NCBI GenBank assembly: GCA_016210045.1
Contig: JACQUX010000021.1
Span: 1 to 36,124 of the forward strand
Reading direction: 5' to 3'
Origin: Deltaproteobacteria bacterium
Lineage (GTDB): Bacteria; UBA10199; GCA-002796325; JACPFF01
DNA length: 36,124 nt
Position numbers and translations under genes: made by a program. The notes below the pieces were generated by a model. The model had not been told where the DNA came from. It searched no databases and saw only the letters and a list, made by a program, of their open reading frames with translations. Shown piece by piece: positions 1 through 7,920 of this stretch (the stretch's first letter is position 1; each line of letters opens with the position of its first letter).

Positions 1-71
1 AATATATATGATGCGTTTTGTAACCAATATACACGTTTTTATACGAGCCATGGACAAATACAACTTGAACT

Positions 72-100
72 TGTGCACATAATATTGGATCATGTGCACA
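72..100. promoter_or_regulatory. paired TGTGCACA palindromes, candidate operator
   Basis: Two copies of the self-complementary octamer TGTGCACA lie at 72-79 and 93-100, 21 bp apart (two helical turns). With flanking bases they also form a larger inverted repeat: TGTGCACAT at 72-80 and ATGTGCACA at 92-100. The pair ends 11 bp before the ATG at 112 of the TIGR02147-family regulator gene. The spacing and position suit a dimeric DNA-binding protein acting on both sites, possibly the regulator itself. No convincing -35/-10 pair was seen next to it. Confidence 0.5.
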
Positions 101-111
101 TTGGGGCTGTC

Positions 112-948
112 ATGACGATCGACATTTTTCACTTCCTGGATTATCGTCACTACCTGCGCGAGCGGGTCAGCGAACTCAAATCGGAGGCTTCATTTAATGT
201 CCGCATGTTTGCGGAGCGCGCCGGAATCAGCGCGCCCGGCTATTTAAAGATGGTCACCGACGGCAAGCGCAACTTGACGCCCAAGACCGCGAAGAAGTTC
301 GCCCACGCGCTCGAACTCGAATCGCCTCGATCCGACTACTTTCGGACACTCGTCCTGTACAACCAAACCACCGATCCGGACCGGAAGCGCGCCGCGTTTG
401 ATCGGCTGATGGAACTGCGTCCCCGTTCCCAACATTTCACCGAAGAGAAGCGGATCAAACGCTATTTCAGTCAGCCCCACTATGTCTGCATTCGGGAGAT
501 GGTCGCGTTAAAGCGCTTCCGCGAGGATTATCGCTGGATCGCACGGCAATGCGTCCCCAGCATCAGTCCCACCGAGGCGCGCGAGGCCGTGGCAACCTTA
601 GTGGAACTCGGGTTGCTGGCCCGCACGCCAGAAGGACGCTTGGTGCAGGCTGAGGGATTCGTCCGTACCGCAGACCAAGACACGCAGGCGATCGAGGCAT
701 ACCATTTCCACGAGGCGATGCTGGTGAAAGCGCGACAAGCCCTGACGCTGCTGCCGCAAGAGGAACGGAATTATTACGCCTTGACGGTTCCACTCCCGAA
801 GTCGATGTTCGCCGAAGTCGTGAAGGAATTTTACGCGCTCCGCGATCGCATCATGGAGCGAATCACCCACGCGCCGGAATACGACGACGTGTATCACGTC
901 AATTTTCAAATCTTCCGAGCCACGAAAGACGATGGAGCAAAGGGATAA
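112..948 (+). CDS. TIGR02147 family protein (putative HTH regulator)
   Basis: A 278-residue protein whose N-terminus (IDIFHFLDYRHYLRERV) and following segment (NVRMFAERAGISAPGYLKMV, then DGKRNLT) match the TIGR02147 family, known mainly from Fibrobacteres, Bdellovibrio-like and related bacteria. The N-terminal 70 residues look like a helix-turn-helix; the remainder is a helical family-specific region. An upstream in-frame GTG at 73 exists, but it lies inside the palindromic operator. ATG 112 has a GGGG Shine-Dalgarno-like run just before it and starts at the family consensus, so I prefer it. The lipoprotein gene begins 6 bp after the stop and is probably co-transcribed. The molecular target is unknown; regulation of the adjacent lipoprotein gene is inference. 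Confidence 0.8.
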   Translation: MTIDIFHFLDYRHYLRERVSELKSEASFNVRMFAERAGISAPGYLKMVTDGKRNLTPKTAKKFAHALELESPRSDYFRTLVLYNQTTDPDRKRAAFDRLMELRPRSQHFTEEKRIKRYFSQPHYVCIREMVALKRFREDYRWIARQCVPSISPTEAREAVATLVELGLLARTPEGRLVQAEGFVRTADQDTQAIEAYHFHEAMLVKARQALTLLPQEERNYYALTVPLPKSMFAEVVKEFYALRDRIMERITHAPEYDDVYHVNFQIFRATKDDGAKG

Positions 949-954
949 CGCATT

Positions 955-1698
955 ATGAAACATGCGCAACAAGACAGCTGTCTCATGCGCACCACGCTGC
1001 ACCAGTGCATCATCGGCTGTACGTTGAGTCTGCTGCTCGCGGCCTGCGGTGACGTTGGGTCCGGTGTCGCGAACCCGCCGACGGCCGATCCGACAAAACT
1101 GGCCGCCGCAGCGGTCGGAAGTTTATTTAATCAAGAGGGCGAGACAAACATCGCCGTCGTGGGAAAGAGCGACTCATTGGCCGCCTTCTGTCCCAACGAT
1201 CCCGGCTGCACGTGCACCGGCATCCAGACCGGCCAGGCCGAACCGAACGATGTCTCCGTGGCCGCATTCAACGATCCTGGGACGTACGGCGCGGACAACG
1301 CTGGCATCACAGTGCTGACCGATCACTTTTGCACTCAACCGGACGGCACCGCGAATAGTGGCCTCGGGCCGGACGGACTCGGCCGGCTCGCCGGATTCGT
1401 GCTGACCGGCGACGTAAACACCAGCTGCGCGCTGGGCAGCACCAGCACCCCGGTCGTGATGAAAACCGGTTCCCACGGCATTTGGCGCAACACCGACACC
1501 AACGCCGAAGGCGTGGCCTATCAGCCACAGATCTTCGGCACGTTCACGTTTTCCGTCAATGGCACCGAAGTTATCTACGACTGCACGATCTACCTCGGCA
1601 ACGACGAACGCATCGTTTTCGCCAGCTGCTCCGACGAATCCGGCTCCGCAGTCAGCTTGGAGAGCGACGCCAGCTGCCAAGTGTTGGGTGGGGAGTAG
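955..1698 (+). CDS. secreted lipoprotein of unknown function
   Basis: A 247-residue protein with a basic, hydrophobic N-terminus ending in a lipobox (LLAAC, Cys31; Cys21 if the ATG at 985 is used), so it should be lipidated and anchored in the envelope. The mature part is rich in Asp, Thr and Ser. It carries about nine further cysteines (for example in PNDPGCTCTG, DHFCTQ, NTSCALG, YDCTIY, FASCSDES), which suggests a disulfide-bonded extracytoplasmic domain. I recognise no enzymatic motif. It follows the TIGR02147 gene by 6 bp and is probably in the same transcript. Small secreted lipoproteins next to TIGR02147 genes are a recurring arrangement as I recall it; the functional link is unproven. 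Confidence 0.7.
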   Translation: MKHAQQDSCLMRTTLHQCIIGCTLSLLLAACGDVGSGVANPPTADPTKLAAAAVGSLFNQEGETNIAVVGKSDSLAAFCPNDPGCTCTGIQTGQAEPNDVSVAAFNDPGTYGADNAGITVLTDHFCTQPDGTANSGLGPDGLGRLAGFVLTGDVNTSCALGSTSTPVVMKTGSHGIWRNTDTNAEGVAYQPQIFGTFTFSVNGTEVIYDCTIYLGNDERIVFASCSDESGSAVSLESDASCQVLGGE

Positions 1699-1713
1699 CA
1701 GAGAAACGCTTTC

Positions 1714-2124
1714 TTATGGTGCGGCAGTTTTCAGACGATCACGCAATTGCTCCGCCACGTGGCGCATCGCTCGATAGTATTGCAGTTGAATTTTTTGAAA
1801 GATCCGACGGGTCGTGGCGTAGTCGTACACATGCGTACAAATATTGCGATCCTCCAGCATGGCCAAATAGGCCGTTTCCTCCGCCAAGAGTCCCTCGCGA
1901 AACGCGGCCTTCAAGGTGTCACGCGGGTTATTAGTCGGTTGTCCAAGATACGCCAAGTAGCGTTTGAGCGTTTTCCAGAGGAGTTCAAACGTAAATTCAA
2001 ACCGCTGAATCACGCCATCCTGTTTGAGCTCGTCCGCATCAGCGGCCGATTGCAGCGCAGTCTCCAGCCGCTGCAACGCTTGCTCGAGTTGGCATAGTGC
2101 CAAATGGACTTCACGCGTGCTCAT
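1714..2124 (-). CDS. hepT: HEPN toxin / nucleotidyltransferase substrate-binding protein (HepT-like)
   Basis: A 136-residue all-helical protein of the HI0074/TIGR01987 HEPN type. Typical motifs are visible: FEFTFELLWKTLKRYL near residues 42-57 and the HEPN ribonuclease signature R-x4-H-x-Y as RNICTHVY (Arg93, His98, Tyr100). In characterised HepT/MntA systems the Tyr of this motif is AMPylated by the partner, which silences the RNase. I chose ATG 2124 because homology starts there; an in-frame extension to 2169 has no family similarity. The gene overlaps the 3' end of the nucleotidyltransferase gene by 14 bp, so the two are translationally coupled. The catalytic motif is intact, so the toxin is probably active. 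Confidence 0.85.
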   Translation of the reverse strand: MSTREVHLALCQLEQALQRLETALQSAADADELKQDGVIQRFEFTFELLWKTLKRYLAYLGQPTNNPRDTLKAAFREGLLAEETAYLAMLEDRNICTHVYDYATTRRIFQKIQLQYYRAMRHVAEQLRDRLKTAAP

Positions 2125-2422
2125 ACACCACTTTCCCGGTGGTTTCGACGAGCGCGCGGAATGGCGCATCGACCTCGTCGAGAAAAATGAGATTCGTGGA
2201 ATACAATCCGGCTACGACGTCGAGCAGCTCCCGAATGCGCGATTTTTCTCGGTCCTGGAGCACGGCACCTTCCACTGCCAAGTCAAAGTCGGAAGTCGGC
2301 TGCGCCGTCCCCTTGGCGCGCGACCCAAACAAATAGATCCGCCGCGGCATGCACTCGCGCACTAAGAGCGCCACCCCATCACGCAAGATCTCCGCCTCCC
2401 GGCCCGGCGACGTCGCGACCAT
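2111..2422 (-). CDS. mntA: MNT-domain nucleotidyltransferase antitoxin (MntA-like)
   Basis: A 103-residue minimal nucleotidyltransferase with the exact GS-x10-D-x-D signature (Gly33, Ser34, Asp45, Asp47 in LFGSRAKG...SDFDLAV). The family order HI0073 (transferase) followed by HI0074 (HEPN) is reproduced, with a 14-bp overlap. By analogy with MntA it would transfer AMP to the HEPN partner to neutralise it. Nothing in the sequence suggests loss of function. About 90 bp separate its start from the stop of the upstream minus-strand gene, and no clear promoter is visible there. Confidence 0.85.
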   Translation of the reverse strand: MVATSPGREAEILRDGVALLVRECMPRRIYLFGSRAKGTAQPTSDFDLAVEGAVLQDREKSRIRELLDVVAGLYSTNLIFLDEVDAPFRALVETTGKVVYEHA

Positions 2423-2509
2423 ACGCCGTGGCTAACGCAAGTTCCGCACGGGTGTCAAAAGATATCGGGATGAGATCTGAACAGCAGCCGTCAAATCCGG
2501 ACGCTCGAT

Positions 2510-3241
2510 CTACACCGGCCGGATGGCCCAATAGAGATGTTGGGGATTGTCGTTCAAATCGATCAGCGTCGGCACTAAATATTCATCCAACGGCGCTGCG
2601 GACACCCAGTACATATCAGTCGGCGGCTCCCAGCGCATGCGTTGCGGAGGCGCTTCCGTCGCCAGCAACAGATGCCCACCGGGGAGTATTTGATCAAACA
2701 CCTCAGGACGCGCCGGATATTCGATCAAACCGGGCCATGGCATACTCCAACAGGCGACATGGGTCGGCTCGTAGTCTCCGACGTTACGCTGTTCCACAGT
2801 TTGCCCGGCAATTTCAGCTCGAACTGCGGGTCTGCGAAAAAACATTTCGGCAATCACTCGAGACGCCTCATTCGGCTCATATCCGACCAAATGTGAAAAT
2901 CCCGCCCGCGCGGCGGCCAGCACGGTGTACGATTGCAAGGTCCCACCACAGTGCTCGGCAAAATGTGGCACTGCCCCACCGAGTTGCAACCGCAGGAGCG
3001 CGAAGAGTGCCTCCATTTTCGGAAAGCGATGACGCGCATCGAGAGAGCCCCAGATTGCATGATACGAAGGCCCGGATTCCAGTCGCGGCAAATGACGCAG
3101 TTGTTCCCGCCAATATGCGCACTGTTCCCGAACACCGGGCGGCTCGACCTGATGTCCCGCCAGGAAAGCGCTGGCCGTCCGTGGAATCGGTCCGGCAGCG
3201 CGTGGAGCCGGCACTGGGCGTGACACTGTCGCTGTTCTCAT
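2510..3241 (-). CDS. putative SAM-dependent methyltransferase-like protein
   Basis: A 243-residue protein not assigned to a named family. The middle looks like a class I methyltransferase Rossmann fold: GGTLQSYTVLAAARAGFSHL followed by VGYEPNEASRVIAE (a motif I-like strand-helix with an acidic residue after the second strand), then THVACWSMPWPGL (motif IV-like) and FDQILPGGHLLLATE (the usual strand after a PGG turn). The glycine-rich loop is atypical, so cofactor binding could be altered or lost. The N-terminal 40 residues are Pro/Ala/Arg-rich. It lies 42 bp downstream of elbB on the same strand and may belong to the same transcript. Confidence 0.5.
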   Translation of the reverse strand: MRTATVSRPVPAPRAAGPIPRTASAFLAGHQVEPPGVREQCAYWREQLRHLPRLESGPSYHAIWGSLDARHRFPKMEALFALLRLQLGGAVPHFAEHCGGTLQSYTVLAAARAGFSHLVGYEPNEASRVIAEMFFRRPAVRAEIAGQTVEQRNVGDYEPTHVACWSMPWPGLIEYPARPEVFDQILPGGHLLLATEAPPQRMRWEPPTDMYWVSAAPLDEYLVPTLIDLNDNPQHLYWAIRPV

Positions 3242-3283
3242 ATGGCACTATATCGGCAGGTCTGAAAAAAAGTTGCGCACGGC

Positions 3284-3940
3284 TCACGCCCAGCGGACGA
3301 TTGCAGTCACGAGGCGGCTGATCCCAGCATCGGCCTCGGCAATGGTCGTGGCGAGCATATAGGCCGGCGTCGTCACCACACGATGCGTGTCGTCGACGCA
3401 GATTTGATCGACCGGCGTCGCGACGTGGACCGCGCCCATCGCTTCGAGTTGTTGGGCCGTTTTCGGATCGGTCCCAATGGTAAGACGGGGATGCTCCGCC
3501 CCCAGCACTTTCGCAATCACGGCCGGCGCAATGCAGATCGCGCCGATCGGTTTGCGGGCGGCGTGGAATGCGCGCACCACGCGTTCCACTTCCGGGTGCA
3601 CGGTGCACTGCACACCCGCCGTGCCGAAGCTGCACAGGTTCAGCGCCGCGCCGAAACCTCCGGGGAAGATCACTGCGTCGGCCTCATGCACGGTCAGCAG
3701 CGCAAGATCGGCAATCTCGCCACGCGCAATCCGCGCCGCTTCGACGAGGGCATTGCGCGAAACGGTTTCGGCCTCACCGCTGAGGTGATTCATGACGCGC
3801 GTCTGCGCCACGTTCGGGGCATAGCAGCGCGCTACCGCCCCAACTTGCGCCAGATGCAGCAACGTTAAGACCGACTCATGGATTTCCGCGCCGTCTTGCA
3901 CGCCACACCCGGACAAAATTACTGCAACGCGTTTGCTCAT
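3284..3940 (-). CDS. elbB: ElbB-like DJ-1/PfpI superfamily glyoxalase
   Basis: A 218-residue member of the DJ-1/PfpI (class I glutamine amidotransferase-like) superfamily. The N-terminus VAVILSGCGVQDGAEIHESV is diagnostic of ElbB, once called an isoprenoid-biosynthesis enhancer and later shown to have glyoxalase activity in E. coli. The nucleophile elbow appears as PIGAICIAPAVIAKVL, and VIFPGGFGAALNLCSF is the other conserved stretch. Length is normal. ATG 3940 has a good Shine-Dalgarno (AGGAG, 5 nt away) and is preferred to a GTG six bases upstream. It starts 18 bp after the stop of the preceding unknown gene, so these two are probably an operon. Confidence 0.85.
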   Translation of the reverse strand: MSKRVAVILSGCGVQDGAEIHESVLTLLHLAQVGAVARCYAPNVAQTRVMNHLSGEAETVSRNALVEAARIARGEIADLALLTVHEADAVIFPGGFGAALNLCSFGTAGVQCTVHPEVERVVRAFHAARKPIGAICIAPAVIAKVLGAEHPRLTIGTDPKTAQQLEAMGAVHVATPVDQICVDDTHRVVTTPAYMLATTIAEADAGISRLVTAIVRWA

Positions 3941-3958
3941 ATGCACTCCTATGTCCCG

Positions 3959-4729
3959 TCAAAACTTCAAATCATCCAAATCCGGCAACCAGTCGTCGCC
4001 GGGGGGCAAGTCGGCGGGGGGCGGGATCGGGGGGGCTCGCGGGCGGGACGGCGGTGTCGGCGCGCCGTGGCGCGGCGCGGTCGGCGCGGGGGCATTAAAG
4101 CCGTATTGGCCGAGCGACAAGTCGGGACTATTGCCTTGCACCACATCGATCCGCTTGCCGGTTTGTGCCTCCCACTTTTTCAGCGCCTTCTCGAGCAACG
4201 GCTGATTGACGCTCCAGACCGAAATCCCTTGCGACTTGATCTGCTGTGAACTGAAGAGATTGAAACCGATGCTGAAGGTCTGGAATCCGGATTCGTCCGC
4301 GCCGCCCCAACAAATGAAACTGGCGGGCTCTTGAATACGGACGCGCACTTGATTGTCCGGGTCCCAATCGGCGCGGATGAATCCGACGATGCTCAAATTG
4401 AGCTTCAAAACCCAAAGCGACTCCTTCAGGTTTTTCATGATCAGCATGAGCTCATCGAGAAACGTCATTTGGTCCAAATTTTCACGTTTGACCTGCTTCG
4501 TAGCGTTGTAGGTCATCAATTCGAGCTGGTCGGGCATCACGACGCCGAAAAACGCGCGCAAGAAATTGAACGCCTGTTCAAAAAACCAGACGTTCGTCTC
4601 TTCCGCGGCCATCCGCGTGAAATCTACATTTGAGGAAAATCCCCACGAACCGACGACCTCGCCACGCTGCGAGGTGGACGCCAGAAAGTCGTCGTGGCTG
4701 GTGTAGGTGGTGTCGGCGGCTGACGGCAT
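3959..4729 (-). CDS. conserved-looking protein of unknown function with Pro-rich tail
   Basis: A 256-residue soluble protein with no family I recognise. Residues 1 to about 200 look folded, with mixed strands and helices and several Trp and Phe (VWFFEQAFNFLRAFFGVV, ESLWVLKLNLSIVGFIRADW). Residues from about 210 form a Pro/Ala/Arg-rich linker ending in an acidic-aromatic tail, DDWLPDLDDLKF. Such tails often act as docking peptides, but that is speculation here. No signal peptide or membrane segment is visible. It sits between nuoN (81 bp upstream) and elbB (18 bp downstream) on the same strand. Confidence 0.55.
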   Translation of the reverse strand: MPSAADTTYTSHDDFLASTSQRGEVVGSWGFSSNVDFTRMAAEETNVWFFEQAFNFLRAFFGVVMPDQLELMTYNATKQVKRENLDQMTFLDELMLIMKNLKESLWVLKLNLSIVGFIRADWDPDNQVRVRIQEPASFICWGGADESGFQTFSIGFNLFSSQQIKSQGISVWSVNQPLLEKALKKWEAQTGKRIDVVQGNSPDLSLGQYGFNAPAPTAPRHGAPTPPSRPRAPPIPPPADLPPGDDWLPDLDDLKF

Positions 4730-4810
4730 AGACGGCGGCTACTGTACGGCCAATCGGGACGGACGGCAAGCTGGGATCGTAGGGGCAGAGAGGAAAACAA
4801 CGTCGGCAAC

Positions 4811-6268
4811 TCACCGCACGCTGTTGCCCAGCAGCGCGACGATCCGCGAGGGGAACAGGCCAGCGGCCAAGACTCCGAGGACGGCGACTGCCAGCACGAC
4901 GCGCGTGCCGAACGCCAAACGGAAGGTGGGGACGACAGTTTCCGCCGGGGCACGGAAATACATCATGACAATGGGTCGCACATAATACGCGACAGAGACG
5001 ACACTGCTTAAGACGGCCACAATCACCAGTGGGATTTCGTCCGCAGCCACGGCGGTCTGGAAGAGATAGTACTTGCCGAAGAATCCGACCGTCGGCGGCA
5101 TGCCGGCCAACGAGAGCAGGAAGACGCTGAACAGCGCCGCAACGGCCGGACGACGATATGCCAAACCGGCCACCGTGCTGACTTGCGTCGTTTCCCGATC
5201 CGCAGGGCTCATGGTCAACAAGACCGCAAAGGCGCCGAGCGTCATCAGCGTGTAGGCGAACAGATACAACAACAGCGGCGCGACGACACCGGACTCGCCA
5301 CGACTCGCCAACACGATCGCGATCAACGCGTAGCCGGCATGCGCAATGCTGGAATACGCAAGCATTCGCTTCATGTCGTCTTGGGCCAGCGCGGCCAAGT
5401 TGCCGATGACCATCGTCGCGACCGCAAGCCACCAGAGGCACTCCGTGACACTCCCGTCGTTTAGCGCGACGACGGATTGCACAAGCCGCAACAACGCGAT
5501 GAACGCCCCCGCCTTGACGCCGGTCGCAAAGAACGCAGTGACTGGCAATGGCGCGCCACTGTAGACATCCGGGGTCCAAAACTGGAATGGCACGGCGGCG
5601 ATTTTAAATGCGAAGCCGACCATTAAACACGCCAGGCCGATCCGGACATAGTTCCACGCCATCGGGGTCAGAGCATCACTCCGCACCGCTTGAATCGCAA
5701 AGAGATCGAGCGATCCGGTGCCGGCATACAGCAGCGCCATGCCGAACAGCAGGAAGGACGCGGCGATGGAACCGAGGACGAAATACTTGATCCCGGCTTC
5801 CAAAGACGTGGCTTCACGACGATGATATGCGGCCATCACATACGACGCGATCGAGAGTGTTTCGATGCCGACGAAGATCAGCGCGAGGTGATGCGTGGCG
5901 ACCATGCACCACATCCCGACCGCAGCGAAGAGGATCAACGCGGCGAATTCCGCCAGCGGCAAACGGCGTGCGCGCAGATACGTGGGCGACAAAATTAAGG
6001 TCAGGCCTAGCGCCAATAATATCAACGCCCCGCCGACCCACGCGAGGCCGTCGAAATAGAACAATGCTTGCGGCAGCGCGCCGACCGTGCCGCGCCATTG
6101 CGGGATCAGCGCGACGATCGCGCCCAAGACACCAACCACGGCCAAATCGAACGCGCGGCGTTGGTTCCAGAGTCCGAGCATCAGCGTCATGAGTCCCGCG
6201 ACCGCCAAGATAAGCAACGGCGCGGCGTTCGCGGTCAAATGGGTCCAGCTGAGCGTTTGGAGCAACAT
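4811..6268 (-). CDS. nuoN: NADH-quinone oxidoreductase subunit N
   Basis: A 485-residue polytopic membrane protein, one of the three antiporter-like proton-pumping subunits of respiratory complex I. Family hallmarks include IFVGIETLSIASYVMAAYHRRE, GIKYFVLGSIAASFLLFGMALLYAGTGS, WTPDVYSGAPLPVTAFFATGVKAGA (the broken-helix Lys region), DDMKRMLAYSSIAHAGY and SLAGMPPTVGFFGKYYLF. Length is normal for NuoN. I chose ATG 6268, one base after the nuoM stop; an in-frame extension to 6313 runs into nuoM and is not needed. It is the last gene of the nuoJKLMN block. Confidence 0.97.
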   Translation of the reverse strand: MLLQTLSWTHLTANAAPLLILAVAGLMTLMLGLWNQRRAFDLAVVGVLGAIVALIPQWRGTVGALPQALFYFDGLAWVGGALILLALGLTLILSPTYLRARRLPLAEFAALILFAAVGMWCMVATHHLALIFVGIETLSIASYVMAAYHRREATSLEAGIKYFVLGSIAASFLLFGMALLYAGTGSLDLFAIQAVRSDALTPMAWNYVRIGLACLMVGFAFKIAAVPFQFWTPDVYSGAPLPVTAFFATGVKAGAFIALLRLVQSVVALNDGSVTECLWWLAVATMVIGNLAALAQDDMKRMLAYSSIAHAGYALIAIVLASRGESGVVAPLLLYLFAYTLMTLGAFAVLLTMSPADRETTQVSTVAGLAYRRPAVAALFSVFLLSLAGMPPTVGFFGKYYLFQTAVAADEIPLVIVAVLSSVVSVAYYVRPIVMMYFRAPAETVVPTFRLAFGTRVVLAVAVLGVLAAGLFPSRIVALLGNSVR

Positions 6269-6269
6269 G

Positions 6270-7838
6270 TTACGGCGCCTCCGTGAGTGGCGAAACCGCA
6301 GGGGCAACCGCAATCGGTTCCACGACCACCGGCGTTCTGCGCTGCACGAGTTGGAGGAAATCGGCCACCGAGGTCTTGGTATGATCGAGGATCACGCGCG
6401 GCGCGACCCCGAGCCACACCATCAGCACCAGCATCGGCACGACGACGAGGGCCTCTCGCGCATTGAGGTCTTTGAGTCCTGCGACGGCCACTTGCGTCTC
6501 GCCGATCATTTCTCGTGGACTGCCAAAGAAAACGCGCTCGACCATCCAGAGGAGATAGACCGCCGCGAAGATCACGCCGGTGGCGGCCACTATGGTGTAC
6601 ACCGGCTGGGTGCGGAACGAGCCCAACAGCACGAGAAACTCGCCGACGAAATTATTGAGGCCCGGCATCCCGAGCGACGAGAGTGTGGCGATTAAAAACG
6701 CGGTGGTGAACAATGGCAATTGCCGCGCGATCCCGCCGTAACTGGCAATCGCACGCGTATGGGTCCGTTCGTACAGCATGCCGAAGAGCAAGAAGAGCGC
6801 GCCGGTCGAAATGCCATGATTCAGCATTTGAATGACGGCGCCTTGCACCGCTTCCGGTGTGAGCGCAAACAGGCCGAGCATCACGAAACCTAAGTGGCTC
6901 ACCGAGGAATACGCGATCAGTCGCTTCACATCCGGTTGGACCATCGAGACGATCGCGCCGCCGACGATTCCGACGACGGCCAAAAAGAGAAACAGCGGTT
7001 GCGCCGCCGCGACCGCATCGGGGAAGAGCGGCATCGCGAAGCGATAGAAGCCATAGGTCCCGACCTTCAAGAAGACGCCGGCCAGCAACACGCTCCCGGC
7101 GGTCGGGGCTTCGGTATGGGCGTCGGGCAACCAGGTGTGAAACGGGAACAGCGGAACTTTTACTGCAAACGCGAGCGCAAAGGCCGCGAAGAGCCACAGT
7201 TGCGCCTGCGCAGACAACGCGACGTCGTAGAGATCCAACAGATTGAACGTCTTGCCGCCGACGACATAGAGATACAGGATCGCAACGAGCATCAGCAGAC
7301 TGCCGACCAGCGTATAAAGAAGGAACTTCATCGCGGCCATCACGCGCTGCTTGCCACCCCACACGCCGACCAGGAAATACATCGGGATCAGCATGATTTC
7401 CCAAAAGACATAGAACAGGAACAAGTCGAGCGCCGCGAAGGCGCCATTCAAGCCCACTTCGACCAACAACAGCAGCAGCATGAATTCTTTGGTCCGGCTG
7501 CGGATGTCGCGCCACGCGCAGAGAACACACAACGGCACTAGCAACGCCGTTAACACGATGAGCGACAAGCTGACGCCATCGATCCCGATTCGGTAATAGA
7601 TGTTCAGTTCCGGCACCCAAGGGAGCGCCATCGCCAGCGCAAACCCCTCTGCGGGGGCGGTCGCGACGTAGCGCGCCGCCAGACAGAGCGAGAGAATGAA
7701 GGTGGCGAAACTGACGACAAACGCGATTTCGCGGCTCGCGGCCTCGTGGCGGCGTGGCAGCCACAGCAGCAGCAACACGCCGACCACCGGGAAGAAGATA
7801 GTCAGCGAAAGAATATTCGTTTCAACAAATGGGAACAT
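6270..7838 (-). CDS. nuoM: NADH-quinone oxidoreductase subunit M
   Basis: A 522-residue antiporter-like subunit of complex I. Recognisable blocks are DGVSLSLIVLTALLVPLC, FYVFWEIMLIPMYFLVGVWGG (with the conserved membrane Glu), FHTWLPDAHTEAPTAGSVLLAGVFLKVGTYG, DVKRLIAYSSVSHLGFVMLG and LNHGISTGALFLLFGMLYERTHTR. The C-terminus carries a short Pro/Val-rich extension beyond the last helix. The region before ATG 7838 lacks a Shine-Dalgarno sequence and instead holds a T-run and heptamer repeats, so translation may rely on coupling or a weak signal. nuoN starts one base after its stop. Confidence 0.97.
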   Translation of the reverse strand: MFPFVETNILSLTIFFPVVGVLLLLWLPRRHEAASREIAFVVSFATFILSLCLAARYVATAPAEGFALAMALPWVPELNIYYRIGIDGVSLSLIVLTALLVPLCVLCAWRDIRSRTKEFMLLLLLVEVGLNGAFAALDLFLFYVFWEIMLIPMYFLVGVWGGKQRVMAAMKFLLYTLVGSLLMLVAILYLYVVGGKTFNLLDLYDVALSAQAQLWLFAAFALAFAVKVPLFPFHTWLPDAHTEAPTAGSVLLAGVFLKVGTYGFYRFAMPLFPDAVAAAQPLFLFLAVVGIVGGAIVSMVQPDVKRLIAYSSVSHLGFVMLGLFALTPEAVQGAVIQMLNHGISTGALFLLFGMLYERTHTRAIASYGGIARQLPLFTTAFLIATLSSLGMPGLNNFVGEFLVLLGSFRTQPVYTIVAATGVIFAAVYLLWMVERVFFGSPREMIGETQVAVAGLKDLNAREALVVVPMLVLMVWLGVAPRVILDHTKTSVADFLQLVQRRTPVVVEPIAVAPAVSPLTEAP

Positions 7839-7848
7839 ATTTTTTTAG

Positions 7849-7916
7849 TGACTGGTGGCTGGGAAAAGACCTCACATGGTTCCGACCCCCAGTCACCAGT
7901 CACTAGCCACTAGTCA
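7849..7916. repeat. CTGGTGR heptamer array between nuoL and nuoM
   Basis: Two heptamers (TGACTGG, TGGCTGG) at 7849-7862 face four inverse units (CCAGTCA, CCAGTCA, CTAGCCA, CTAGTCA) at 7889-7916, so the spacer can fold into a hairpin with about 16 paired bases around a loop of roughly 26 nt. This is the only non-overlapping gap of notable length inside the nuoJ-N block. The same heptamer family recurs at six other places in the window, three of them inside genes. Confidence 0.8.
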
Positions 7917-7920
7917 CACA

